The notes: generated by a model from the letters alone, not told the origin. DNA of 9,582 nt from Thermoplasmata archaeon (GCA_013329495.1 DUKC01000053.1:1-9582); one strand, 5' to 3'; shown: positions 1 to 7,020, counted from the stretch's first letter. Numbers and translations are program-made.

Positions 1-975
1 ATGGTTGGTTCCTATACCGAAGGGGTTGCTGGATTTTATGACACCGACAAAAAATTTTTTTATGAAGTAATAGGCGGAACTGAACCAATTTTTTGGAGAA
101 AAGTAACATGCATCCATGAGCTTACTCACGCCCTGCAACATCAACATTTCCCTGAGGTTTTTGAGTTAATGGAGGCCAACGAAACAAACGATGACGAAGC
201 CCTGGCATTCCTTACTCTAATCGAGGGAGATGCAACCTTTATGACGCAGGCTTACTTGATGAATAAGATGGGCGGGCTTACAGAGGAAGAAAGAAGCGAG
301 TTAATGAATTATGCCATGGGAAGAATCCAAGAAGGTCCTCAGTTGGATCCCCTGATTGAGAAAATAATGAATTTTCCCTACTTTCAGGGGCTTGATTTTG
401 TTTTTAACCTGTATCTGAGGGAAGACCTGCAAGGAATCAACAACGCCTTTCTGAATCCTCCAACCACCACCGAGCAGGTTATGCATCCCGAAAAATATCT
501 CGAGGGAGAAATAGGGAGAAAGGTTTCCCTGCCATCCAAGCCCATCAGAAATCAAGCAGGTTGGCGGGTGATCGATGAAAATGTGTTTGGCGAAGCCATG
601 ATATATCTGGTCCTCAGTTATCACCTGTCAGAAGAAGAGGCGAGGTCTTCGGCTGAGGGTTGGAACGGGGACAGATACGCGTATTACGAAAATGAAAGCG
701 ATTATTTGCTGATTTCAAAGCAGAGATGGGACTCCAGAGAGGATGCACTCGAATTTTACAATTCCTGGTATAATTTTACGGAGGCTTGGTCGTCAAACCA
801 GCATTTAAAACCCATAGATGCCCCCCTCCACAAATTGGGTCTCTTCCCTCCACGGAACGAACAATCTTTGAAGGTGGGAGACACCTACGTGTTCTTTAAG
901 CGCGTTAGAGACGAGACCATTGTTATCGAAACTGGGAATTTTGATATTTTGAAAAAAGCAAAGAGAAAGATTTGA
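1..975 (+). CDS. Putative HExxH zinc metallopeptidase-like protein, N-terminus cut by window edge
   Basis: The visible 324 residues contain HELTHALQHQHF (residues 39-50), a zinc-binding HExxH helix with H39, E40 and H43. IEGDAT (74-79) follows, and its E75 lies 32 residues after H43 and could be the third zinc ligand, as in gluzincin peptidases. The preceding GVAGFYDTDKKFFYEV (8-23) and the C-terminal GWNGDRYAYYE and VFGEAMIYLVLSYHLS stretches resemble a widespread, poorly characterised group of bacterial and archaeal proteins with an 'HEhxHALQDQHF' signature. Members of that group usually have a sizeable N-terminal region before this point. The ATG at base 1 is therefore probably an internal methionine, and the true start lies outside the window. 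No signal peptide or membrane helix can be judged. Peptidase activity is inferred from the motif only, and the substrate is unknown. The gene converges on the CheC-like gene. Confidence 0.72.
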   Translation: MVGSYTEGVAGFYDTDKKFFYEVIGGTEPIFWRKVTCIHELTHALQHQHFPEVFELMEANETNDDEALAFLTLIEGDATFMTQAYLMNKMGGLTEEERSELMNYAMGRIQEGPQLDPLIEKIMNFPYFQGLDFVFNLYLREDLQGINNAFLNPPTTTEQVMHPEKYLEGEIGRKVSLPSKPIRNQAGWRVIDENVFGEAMIYLVLSYHLSEEEARSSAEGWNGDRYAYYENESDYLLISKQRWDSREDALEFYNSWYNFTEAWSSNQHLKPIDAPLHKLGLFPPRNEQSLKVGDTYVFFKRVRDETIVIETGNFDILKKAKRKI

Positions 976-995
976 TGCCATCCTTTCCACTCTTC

Positions 996-1016
996 GTTAG
1001 AAAACTTTTTCTTAAC
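996..1016. terminator. Hairpin with T-runs between convergent genes, possible bidirectional terminator
   Basis: GTTA-GAAAA pairs with TTTTC-T-TAAC across a two-base CT loop, giving a nine-pair stem with one bulged T. It sits in the 47-base gap between the ends of the peptidase-like gene (stop at 975) and the CheC-like gene (stop at 1023). Because the stem is A/T-rich, each strand carries a run of four to five T, which suits archaeal oligo-T termination in both directions. Termination itself is inferred. Confidence 0.45.
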
Positions 1017-1022
1017 AAAGAT

Positions 1023-1616
1023 TCACCTCAGTTTCCACATGTCCTTCACCAAATCAAAAAATGGAAACAATGATAACACTATTGAAATTCTCTCTCCCTC
1101 GGGATATATGTTAACCGTTGAAAAGTATGTCCAGCCCAAAATTTCCCTTTGCATTTCGACCGCTCCCTTTATGACGGAAAGCGGCAGATCTATCTGCATC
1201 CTAGGCACTTCCATTGACATGATCTCCCCTATCAGATCAGCAACAGCACTCACCATGCCTCCTGCGAGGATGTTTGACAACTCCAGCAGTGCCGATCTTT
1301 CAATTTCTCCAAATTCCTTAATTTCCTGACCAAGAAAAAGCCTTAGCAAATTTGTCAGAGTTGGTTGGCTAATCATCTGAACAACCAAGCCTCTTTTTAT
1401 GACTCCAAAGTTGTTCGAAACTGCAATTACCTTTTTTTCGCCCTGAAAAAAGTTCTCATCCATTCTCCCAAACCAGGCTCTGGGTACCTGAATACTCACT
1501 TTTTTGTTAATCATCTGAGAGAGCTTTGTTGCCGCATGCCCCCCACCTATTGAGGTCATTTCCCTCAGGCTATCCTCGTAGGTTTTTTTGTCGAGCATCG
1601 TTAATTTATACAGCAC
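1023..1616 (-). CDS. CheC-family protein (CheY-P phosphatase-like), orphan, one of two active-site motifs altered
   Basis: CheC-family proteins dephosphorylate CheY-P using two pseudo-symmetric motifs of the form (D/S)xxxExxN-x22-P. The second motif is intact: S108, E112, N115, then P138 at exactly the right spacing (SALLELSN). The first has D15, E19 and P45 at perfect spacing, but the catalytic Asn is Ser22 (DSLREMTSIGGGHAATKLSQ, where homologues read EIGNIGAGNAAT). The protein is therefore probably a one-site phosphatase. The length of about 197 residues matches CheC rather than the shorter CheX or the longer FliY. There is no signal peptide or membrane helix, so it is expected in the cytoplasm. 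No cheY, cheD, cheA or flagellar gene is visible nearby. The start is uncertain: GTG at 1616 coincides with the predicted transcript start (leaderless), while ATG at 1598 would give 191 residues and an 18-base leader. An alternative role is regulation of another receiver-domain protein. Confidence 0.87.
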   Translation of the reverse strand: MLYKLTMLDKKTYEDSLREMTSIGGGHAATKLSQMINKKVSIQVPRAWFGRMDENFFQGEKKVIAVSNNFGVIKRGLVVQMISQPTLTNLLRLFLGQEIKEFGEIERSALLELSNILAGGMVSAVADLIGEIMSMEVPRMQIDLPLSVIKGAVEMQREILGWTYFSTVNIYPEGERISIVLSLFPFFDLVKDMWKLR

Positions 1617-1638
1617 CTGTACGATAATATCCCTCTGC

Positions 1639-1651
1639 CTTTAAAGTTTCG
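1639..1651 (-). promoter_or_regulatory. Archaeal BRE/TATA promoter of the CheC-like gene
   Basis: Read on the minus strand, CGAAA (1651-1647, BRE-like) is followed by CTTTAAAG (1646-1639, TATA box). About 26 bases downstream of the box centre falls at 1616-1617, exactly at the GTG start codon. This predicts a leaderless or near-leaderless mRNA. The motif fit is good, but the transcript start is not shown. Confidence 0.65.
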
Positions 1652-1846
1652 TGTTTTGGAGTAGCCGCATTTGCTCAAAAGGCGCTTTCTAAAAATCCAG
1701 TGATTTCTCGTTTTTGGTATTTCTCGATAGTTAGAAGAGAGAGCCTTCGCTAGATTTTCGGACTGTGTCCTCAAAAACCAATCTTTTTATGAGTTCCCCC
1801 CTCCTTCAAACCTGTGCTGGAAGAGCGGAAGAGCATGAGTGATTAA

Positions 1847-1855
1847 TTTTAAATA
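1847..1855 (+). promoter_or_regulatory. Archaeal TATA box of the PPDK gene
   Basis: TTTTAAATA, inside the AT-rich stretch 1841-1860, resembles an archaeal TATA box. A transcript start about 26 bases after its centre would lie near 1877. That is downstream of the GTG at 1862, which argues against using that codon, and 9 to 15 bases upstream of the ATGs at 1886 and 1892. Confidence 0.55.
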
Positions 1856-1858
1856 GTT

Positions 1859-1878
1859 AAGGTGCTTTTACGCACCTT
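1859..1878. promoter_or_regulatory. Perfect 7-6-7 inverted repeat in the PPDK promoter, candidate operator
   Basis: AAGGTGC, a six-base spacer (TTTTAC) and GCACCTT form a perfect palindrome immediately after the TATA box, covering roughly -18 to +2 relative to the predicted transcript start. A dimeric repressor bound here would block RNA polymerase. As RNA it would only partly be transcribed, so an operator is more likely than a leader hairpin. No regulator gene is visible in the window. Confidence 0.5.
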
Positions 1879-1891
1879 GAAAGTGATGAAA

Positions 1892-4522
1892 ATGTCAGAA
1901 AAATGGGTTTACCTTTTTAAAGAAGGAAACGCTAAAATGAAGAGCCGGTTGGGAGGAAAAGGCGCAAATCTTGCTGAAATGACAACGCTAGATTTACCGA
2001 TCCCACCTGGATTTACGCTAACCACAAAAGCCTGTCTAGAGTATTACAATAACGACAAAAGTCTTCCGGATGGATGCGAGGAGCAGATCGACCGGGCGCT
2101 CGCCGAAACAGAAAAAATGACAGGAAAGAAATTCGGCGACAAGAAAAATCCTCTGCTCGTTTCGGTTCGTTCAGGTGCGCCCATCTCAATGCCTGGAATG
2201 ATGGACACAGTTCTGAATCTGGGTCTTACTGATGAAGTCGTCGAGGGCATTATCGAGAGCACAGGCGACAAGCGTTTTGTCTTTGATGTGTACCGAAGGT
2301 TTATTCAGATGTTTAGTGACATTGTTCTAAAAGTCCCGCTTGGGAAATTCGAGAAGGTGCTCGAATCCGTTAAAAAGGAAGAAGGAGCCGAGTTTGATAA
2401 GGACATTTCACCGAAGGGATATGAGAGGATTGTCAATGAATACAAGTCAATCGTGAAGAGAGAAGCCAAGAGGCCATTCCCCTCAGACCCGAGAGAGCAA
2501 CTGCTGTTGACAATCAATGCGGTGTTTGAATCGTGGAACAACAAGAGAGCCATAACCTACAGGAAAATCAACAACATTCCAGACTCTCTGGGAACTGCAG
2601 TCAACGTTCAAACCATGGTTTTTGGCAACCTGGGCGAAGACTCGGCAACAGGCGTTGCATTCACGAGAAATCCCGCCGATGGAGAGAATCATCTCTATGG
2701 TGAATACCTGACAAATGCACAGGGTGAGGACGTTGTGGCGGGAATTCGTACGCCGAAATCCATTGATGAACTAAAAAATGAAAATTTCAAGGCATACACT
2801 GAACTCGCGAAGACCTGCAGGCTGCTTGAAAGGCACTACAGAGACACGCAGGATGTTGAATTTACGATCGAGAGGTTCAAGCTGTGGATGCTGCAAACCC
2901 GAACAGGGAAGAGAACCGCATTAGCCGCCGTAAAAATCGCTGTTGACATGGTTGAGGAAGGATTGATCACAAAAGAAGAAGCTCTCAAAAGGGTTGAGAC
3001 AAGACAGATAGACATGCTTCTTCATCCAATGATAGATCCAAAAGCAGAAGTTGATCCAGTCGCTAAGGGGCTCCCAGCTTCCCCAGGGGCAGCCACAGGC
3101 AGGGTTGTTTTTGAGCCGGAGGATGCCGTGGAGTTAAACAAGAGGAAAGAACCCTCAATCCTAGTCAGGTTCGAAACTTCCCCCGAGGATATAGCAGGAA
3201 TGCATGCCTGCGAGGGAATTCTTACTCAGAGAGGAGGAATGACCAGTCACGCGGCGGTTGTTTCCCGTGCGATGGGAAAACCGTGCATTGTTGGCTGCGA
3301 GTCGATTTCTGTAAGCTATGCAAAGAATGAGTTTAGAGTCAAGAATCTGGTAGTTAAGAATGGCGACACGATCACGCTGGATGGGGTTACTGGGCGGGTA
3401 ATGATGGGAGAAGTTCCCAAGGTCACCGCATCTCTCAAAGGAGAGTTTGGAAAGTTGCTTGGTTACGCGGATGAGGTAAGAAGACTTGGGGTAAGGGCAA
3501 ACGCGGATACTCCAGAGCAGGCAAGAGTTGCCCACGGTTTTGGGGCAGAGGGAATAGGACTGTGCAGGACTGAGCACATGTTCTTCGGTGAGGAAAGGAT
3601 AAGAGCCATGAGGGAAATGATTCTCACTGACAACATTGAGCAAAGAAAGAAGGCTCTTTCAAAGCTGCTGCCAATGCAAAAGGAAGATTTTAAGAAGTTC
3701 TTCCACGAAATGGCAGGTTTGCCCGTGATAATAAGAACGCTGGATCCCCCACTGCACGAATTTCTCCCTAAAAAACCCAAGCAAATTCGCGAGCTCGCCA
3801 AGGAGATGAACATTGGAGAGGATAGGCTGGTGCAGAAGATATCTTCCCTATCTGAACTGAATCCGATGCTTGGTCACAGGGGTTGCAGGCTCGGAATTTC
3901 ATATCCTGAAATCACCGAAATGCAGGCGAGAGCGATCTTTGAAGCGGCCTGCGAGGTCAAAAAAGAGGGGAAGGAAGTTTTGGCTGAGGTGATGATCCCC
4001 GTTGTCAACGAGGCTCGTGAGTTTGAGAACCAAAAGGAAATAGTAGACAAAGTAGCAAAGAATGTTATGAGCGAGTATGGCATGAAGATAAAGTATATGG
4101 TTGGGATAATGATAGAGCTGCCCAGGGCCTGTCTAACCGCAGACCTAATCGCAAAAAAGGCAGAGTTCTTTTCCTTTGGGACAAACGATCTAACGCAAAC
4201 AACCTTTGGCTTCTCCAGAGATGATGTGGGAAAAATCTTGCCTGATTACATCGAGAAAGGCATTTTGAAATTTGATCCATTTCAGAGAATAGACGAGGAA
4301 GGCATGGGCGATCTAATCAAAATGGGAATAGAAAAGGGAAGATCAACCAATCCAAAGTTAGAGATAGGCATATGCGGTGAGCACGGGGGAGAGCCTCACT
4401 CAATAGATTTCTGTCAGAGGGCAGGCATGAATTACGTTTCCTGCTCTCCATACAGAGTTCCTGTTGCCAGGTTGGCAGCGGCTCATGCGGTTCTGAGGCA
4501 AAAAGAAGCCAAAAATCAATAG
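1892..4522 (+). CDS. ppdK: Pyruvate, phosphate dikinase (PPDK)
   Basis: This enzyme interconverts pyruvate + ATP + Pi and PEP + AMP + PPi, at the glycolysis/gluconeogenesis junction in the cytoplasm. From ATG 1892 it is 876 residues, close to the usual 874 or so. The order is standard. The N-terminal ATP-grasp nucleotide domain has LGGKGANLAEM at 20-30 and SVRSGAPISMPGMMDTVLNLG. The swivelling phosphohistidine domain has GGMTSHAAVVSRAMGKP, with catalytic His near 453. The C-terminal PEP/pyruvate barrel has CRTEHMFF, IIRTLDPPLHEFLP, SFGTNDLTQTTFGFSRDD and GICGEHGGEP, with catalytic Cys near 828. No key residue is missing. The start was chosen because homologues begin close to the WVYLF motif, and because GTGAT at 1883-1887 could pair with the 16S anti-Shine-Dalgarno four bases ahead. 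ATG 1886 and GTG 1862 are alternatives, the latter unlikely given the promoter. The gene is monocistronic, with a palindrome at its promoter and T-runs downstream. Confidence 0.97.
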   Translation: MSEKWVYLFKEGNAKMKSRLGGKGANLAEMTTLDLPIPPGFTLTTKACLEYYNNDKSLPDGCEEQIDRALAETEKMTGKKFGDKKNPLLVSVRSGAPISMPGMMDTVLNLGLTDEVVEGIIESTGDKRFVFDVYRRFIQMFSDIVLKVPLGKFEKVLESVKKEEGAEFDKDISPKGYERIVNEYKSIVKREAKRPFPSDPREQLLLTINAVFESWNNKRAITYRKINNIPDSLGTAVNVQTMVFGNLGEDSATGVAFTRNPADGENHLYGEYLTNAQGEDVVAGIRTPKSIDELKNENFKAYTELAKTCRLLERHYRDTQDVEFTIERFKLWMLQTRTGKRTALAAVKIAVDMVEEGLITKEEALKRVETRQIDMLLHPMIDPKAEVDPVAKGLPASPGAATGRVVFEPEDAVELNKRKEPSILVRFETSPEDIAGMHACEGILTQRGGMTSHAAVVSRAMGKPCIVGCESISVSYAKNEFRVKNLVVKNGDTITLDGVTGRVMMGEVPKVTASLKGEFGKLLGYADEVRRLGVRANADTPEQARVAHGFGAEGIGLCRTEHMFFGEERIRAMREMILTDNIEQRKKALSKLLPMQKEDFKKFFHEMAGLPVIIRTLDPPLHEFLPKKPKQIRELAKEMNIGEDRLVQKISSLSELNPMLGHRGCRLGISYPEITEMQARAIFEAACEVKKEGKEVLAEVMIPVVNEAREFENQKEIVDKVAKNVMSEYGMKIKYMVGIMIELPRACLTADLIAKKAEFFSFGTNDLTQTTFGFSRDDVGKILPDYIEKGILKFDPFQRIDEEGMGDLIKMGIEKGRSTNPKLEIGICGEHGGEPHSIDFCQRAGMNYVSCSPYRVPVARLAAAHAVLRQKEAKNQ

Positions 4523-4537
4523 CTTCTTCTTTTTCTA
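4523..4537 (+). terminator. T-rich tract directly after PPDK stop
   Basis: The bases immediately after the TAG stop are almost all pyrimidine, CTTCTTCTTTTTCTA, including a T5 run. Archaeal RNA polymerase terminates at oligo-T tracts without needing a hairpin, so this is a likely primary terminator for the PPDK mRNA. Confidence 0.5.
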
Positions 4538-4685
4538 ATAACTCTTTCGAATATGAGCATCGGTCCCGTCGCATATGCCGAGGCACTCATCAAACTGAGA
4601 ACTTGGCAAACAAATAACTATCCGACCCATTAAACAAATAATAACCTAGTGAAAGAAGCAGAGAGGCTGAAGGAGCAGGAGTGAA

Positions 4686-4707
4686 GATTTTTTCTGGATT
4701 TTTTCTG
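4686..4707 (+). terminator. Tandem duplicated T6 element, probable back-up terminator
   Basis: Two perfect adjacent copies of the 11-mer GATTTTTTCTG lie at 4686-4696 and 4697-4707. Each supplies a T6 run on the plus strand in the gap between the PPDK gene and the convergent carrier gene. Archaeal terminators often contain consecutive T tracts. The exact duplication is seen directly and the function is inferred. Confidence 0.45.
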
Positions 4708-4750
4708 TCTAAACCCAAAATGGGAACAAGGCAAAAGGGATAGAATAGGG

Positions 4751-6085
4751 CTAAATTATTCCTCGTAACATCATGATTGCAAAGATTGAAAAGACCATAG
4801 TTGAAACAATCAGTGCTGCTGCCAAAGAGCGTCTCGGTTTTAGTATTGGCTTTGCTTCATCTGATAGCATTCTTGGCAATATTCTAAAGAGGGCGTAGCA
4901 AAGGATCGCTGATTGCAAAGGAATGAAGAGGAGACCGTCCCAGATCGATGCTGCTTTTGCTAAAAGATAGGGTTGAACGCCCAAGGAGTAAATAATGACC
5001 ATGTTGAGCACGAGCATTATTAGAATAAAGAGTTTGTATCCTTTCTTCCAATCAACCTTTCTCTTTAGGCCAACTCTGAGACAATCGCTCAGCATTCTAG
5101 GCCAGCCAACAAAGTGGGCTATCTGGGTAGCGAAAAGTGCGCATAGTATTGCTATAATGAATAGATATCCTGCCCATGAGCCAAACAGAATATTGAATAT
5201 TCTACTTATTTCTACACCTATATCTTCCCCTGCTGGCACAATTTTTTGGGGGTGCAATGTTCCTGCACTAATGATCATAAAACAACTGCTTACCACTATC
5301 CCGATAACAAGAGCTATGGTCGCATCCACAGTCACTACCCTAGTCCAACTCTTTATTTTTCTTGCTTTTTCTTTTCCCAAACTCTTTAGTTCCTTAGCAT
5401 TTGCAGGACCTGGATTTTCGTAATTAATGTTGGCAGTCATCCCATAGCCTTTTCCCATTATCCAATAGGTGTACCACACGTGGCTTGCAAACCCTCCCGC
5501 ACCCCATCCCAACAAAGGCAGGACCTCCATTGCAGTTCTCTCAGAAACGTCCGGCAGACCTCTCGCCCACGTAGGAACGGATGGAAAAGAAAAGGTGAAG
5601 TATTCTCTAAGAGGAGGAGAAACCATTATGGCACCTATTATTACAGCTATGACCATGACCAAAATTAAAACGCTCATCGCTTTTTCAATCAGTTCATACT
5701 TTCCTGTCCAAGCCAAAATTGCAGGAATGATGGTAAGCATCCATCCCCAGATATAGGGAGAAATCGGCAACAGACCGCGACCGTACGTTCCTGCTAGAGA
5801 TGCTATGGCGGCGGGACTCAACATTGCGGCGCATAATTGCACAGCAAATACGAACCACACCACCCAATTTTTTGGACCGGGAACTCTAGAAAACATGTCT
5901 ATCATTCCCTCCCCAGTTATTGTGGTGTAATGGCCGGCACCCAGACCTATAAAATATTTGAGCAATATTCCCAGGATTAAGACCCAAAGAAAAGCGACTC
6001 CAAAGAGAGCACCAACTCTGGGAGACATAGTAGCTTCGCCGGCACCAATGTATTCCGCTGCCCAGACAATACCAGGCCCAACCAA
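4751..6085 (-). CDS. Nramp-related membrane transporter, non-canonical ion-binding motif; start uncertain
   Basis: This integral membrane protein of about 444 residues has about 11 hydrophobic helices. It resembles the divergent Nramp-like branch of the APC/LeuT-fold superfamily. The first helix reads GPGIVWAAEYIGAGEATMSPRVGALFG, where classical Nramp Mn/Fe carriers have GPG...DPGN. GAGE (residues 14-17) replaces the metal-binding Asp and Asn. The helix-6 region is LGWGAGGFASHVWYTYWIMGKG instead of MPHN. Metal specificity therefore cannot be assumed, and the substrate could be Mn, Mg, another cation or something else. The only standard start in frame is TTG 6085, which begins at the very edge of helix 1. 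The frame stays open upstream to 6241 and reads IKEAPKGWGIFLL just before it, which looks like a genuine Nramp-branch N-terminus. The real start is probably further upstream with a rare codon, or the 5' end carries an error. It lies directly downstream of the cyclase gene on the same strand, probably in one transcript. Confidence 0.8.
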   Translation of the reverse strand: MVGPGIVWAAEYIGAGEATMSPRVGALFGVAFLWVLILGILLKYFIGLGAGHYTTITGEGMIDMFSRVPGPKNWVVWFVFAVQLCAAMLSPAAIASLAGTYGRGLLPISPYIWGWMLTIIPAILAWTGKYELIEKAMSVLILVMVIAVIIGAIMVSPPLREYFTFSFPSVPTWARGLPDVSERTAMEVLPLLGWGAGGFASHVWYTYWIMGKGYGMTANINYENPGPANAKELKSLGKEKARKIKSWTRVVTVDATIALVIGIVVSSCFMIISAGTLHPQKIVPAGEDIGVEISRIFNILFGSWAGYLFIIAILCALFATQIAHFVGWPRMLSDCLRVGLKRKVDWKKGYKLFILIMLVLNMVIIYSLGVQPYLLAKAASIWDGLLFIPLQSAILCYALFRILPRMLSDEAKPILKPRRSLAAALIVSTMVFSIFAIMMLRGII

Positions 6086-6231
6086 GAGGAAGATTCCCCA
6101 TCCTTTGGGCGCTTCTTTTATTCTTTTCGTTTTGCCCTTCCCCCGCTCTTTGGGATTTTTGAATGGTGCTGTTACACGGTAAACAAGAAGGAGGCTGAAG
6201 GCTTGAAGTTTGGCAATGGTACGGTTGCAGT

Positions 6232-6906
6232 CTATCGCTTCTTAGTTTTTATGGCAACAGCTCTTGTGGGAGCACCATCGACACCCGCCAGTCTGAGGGG
6301 AAAGCATGCAAACAGCACACGCTCATCCTTGATTTTTTCCAGATTAACCAAATTCTCTACAATTGGTATTCCATTCTCGAGAAGAGCGAGATGAGCCAAG
6401 CCCTCCTTGCTCCCGAACTTCTCAACTGTCAGCCAATCTATCCCAACGAGTTTCACCTTTGAATTGACCAACCACTTGGCTGCATCCTCTGTTAGATAGG
6501 GATATTTTGTCAGGTATTCTTCCTTTCCCCAATGGCTGGCCATTCCAGTGAGAATCAACACGATATCAGAAGGCCGAATTCGGTCATTAGCTGCTTTTTC
6601 TAGATCTTTTGCGGTTATGGATTCATCTGGCTTTTTGTATGAAAGATCAAGAACTATTGTCTCTCCAAAAAATTTTTCCAGAGGCACTTCATCTATTGTA
6701 GACGCTCCCTTTACCTTGTGGCAGGGCGCATCCACGTGAGTGCCGGAATGACTCCCGAGAGTGAACTCTGTTAAAGCCCATCCTTTTTCCTCAATAGTTG
6801 AAAATATTTTTACTTGAGGAACAGGATCGCCTGAGAAATGATACATACCATCGGTGATCGGACGAGACAGATCTAATATTTTCATTTTTTCCCCTATCTT
6901 TAACAT
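6232..6906 (-). CDS. Cyclase / kynurenine formamidase-family metal-dependent hydrolase
   Basis: The 224 residues match the cyclase family (PF04199), which contains arylformamidase KynB, isatin hydrolase and related metal-dependent amidases and lactonases. The hallmark HSGTHVDAPCH is complete at residues 53-63 (metal ligands H53, H57, D59; H63 active-site). The N-terminal ILDLSRPITDGMYHFSGDP and the C-terminal GLAHLALLENGIPIVENLVNL and GAPTRAVAI motifs are all typical. Length is normal, there is no signal peptide, and a cytoplasmic location is expected. The sequence does not separate kynurenine formamidase from other substrates, and no tryptophan-degradation gene is visible. The start is ATG 6906 or ATG 6885. 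The latter gives the family-typical MKILDLS start, preceded by GGGG five bases ahead, and fits better if transcription starts near 6911. Its stop at 6232 overlaps the open frame of the downstream Nramp-like carrier, suggesting a two-gene operon in which the carrier supplies a substrate or a metal. Confidence 0.88.
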   Translation of the reverse strand: MLKIGEKMKILDLSRPITDGMYHFSGDPVPQVKIFSTIEEKGWALTEFTLGSHSGTHVDAPCHKVKGASTIDEVPLEKFFGETIVLDLSYKKPDESITAKDLEKAANDRIRPSDIVLILTGMASHWGKEEYLTKYPYLTEDAAKWLVNSKVKLVGIDWLTVEKFGSKEGLAHLALLENGIPIVENLVNLEKIKDERVLFACFPLRLAGVDGAPTRAVAIKTKKR

Positions 6907-6932
6907 TACTATCCCCTCTAGATTAGATTAGA

Positions 6933-6948
6933 TACTTTAAATTCTTTG
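6933..6948 (-). promoter_or_regulatory. Archaeal BRE/TATA promoter of the cyclase-carrier unit
   Basis: On the minus strand CAAAGAA leads into TTTAAAGTA, a good BRE plus TATA pair. The expected transcript start is near 6911, five bases ahead of ATG 6906 and 26 ahead of ATG 6885. Just downstream, at 6921-6934, lies a short iteration of ATTAG (plus-strand sense) of no known meaning. Confidence 0.55.
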
Positions 6949-7006
6949 TGCTGCAGGACAGTCGAATAAATCAATTAAACAAAATAATAAAGAGTTTCGA
7001 AATCGG

Positions 7007-7020
7007 GCAAAGCTTTTAAT
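7007..7020 (+). promoter_or_regulatory. Archaeal BRE/TATA promoter of the three-repeat membrane protein gene
   Basis: GCAAAG (7007-7012) followed by CTTTTAAT (7013-7020) resembles a BRE/TATA pair. The expected transcript start falls at about 7043, on or next to the small ATG-AAG-TAA that abuts the gene start. The mRNA would therefore have essentially no leader. Confidence 0.5.

Noticed and set aside
1703..1726. ATTTCTCG repeated twice with a 16-base period between the CheC-like and PPDK genes
   Set aside because: The repeat is short and AT/CT-biased, with only two copies and no clear relation to either promoter. Too weak to call.
1862..1891. N-terminal extension of PPDK from GTG 1862
   Set aside because: It would start upstream of the predicted transcript start, runs through the palindrome, and adds residues not found in homologues, which begin close to the WVYLF motif.
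3161..3643. Long minus-strand open frame inside PPDK
   Set aside because: It is an antisense shadow of a strongly conserved coding region, with no family motif of its own.
4553..4633. Small ORF of 26 codons between PPDK and the carrier
   Set aside because: There is no Shine-Dalgarno, no promoter-like signal and no recognisable motif, and it lies between terminator-like tracts. Chance is sufficient.
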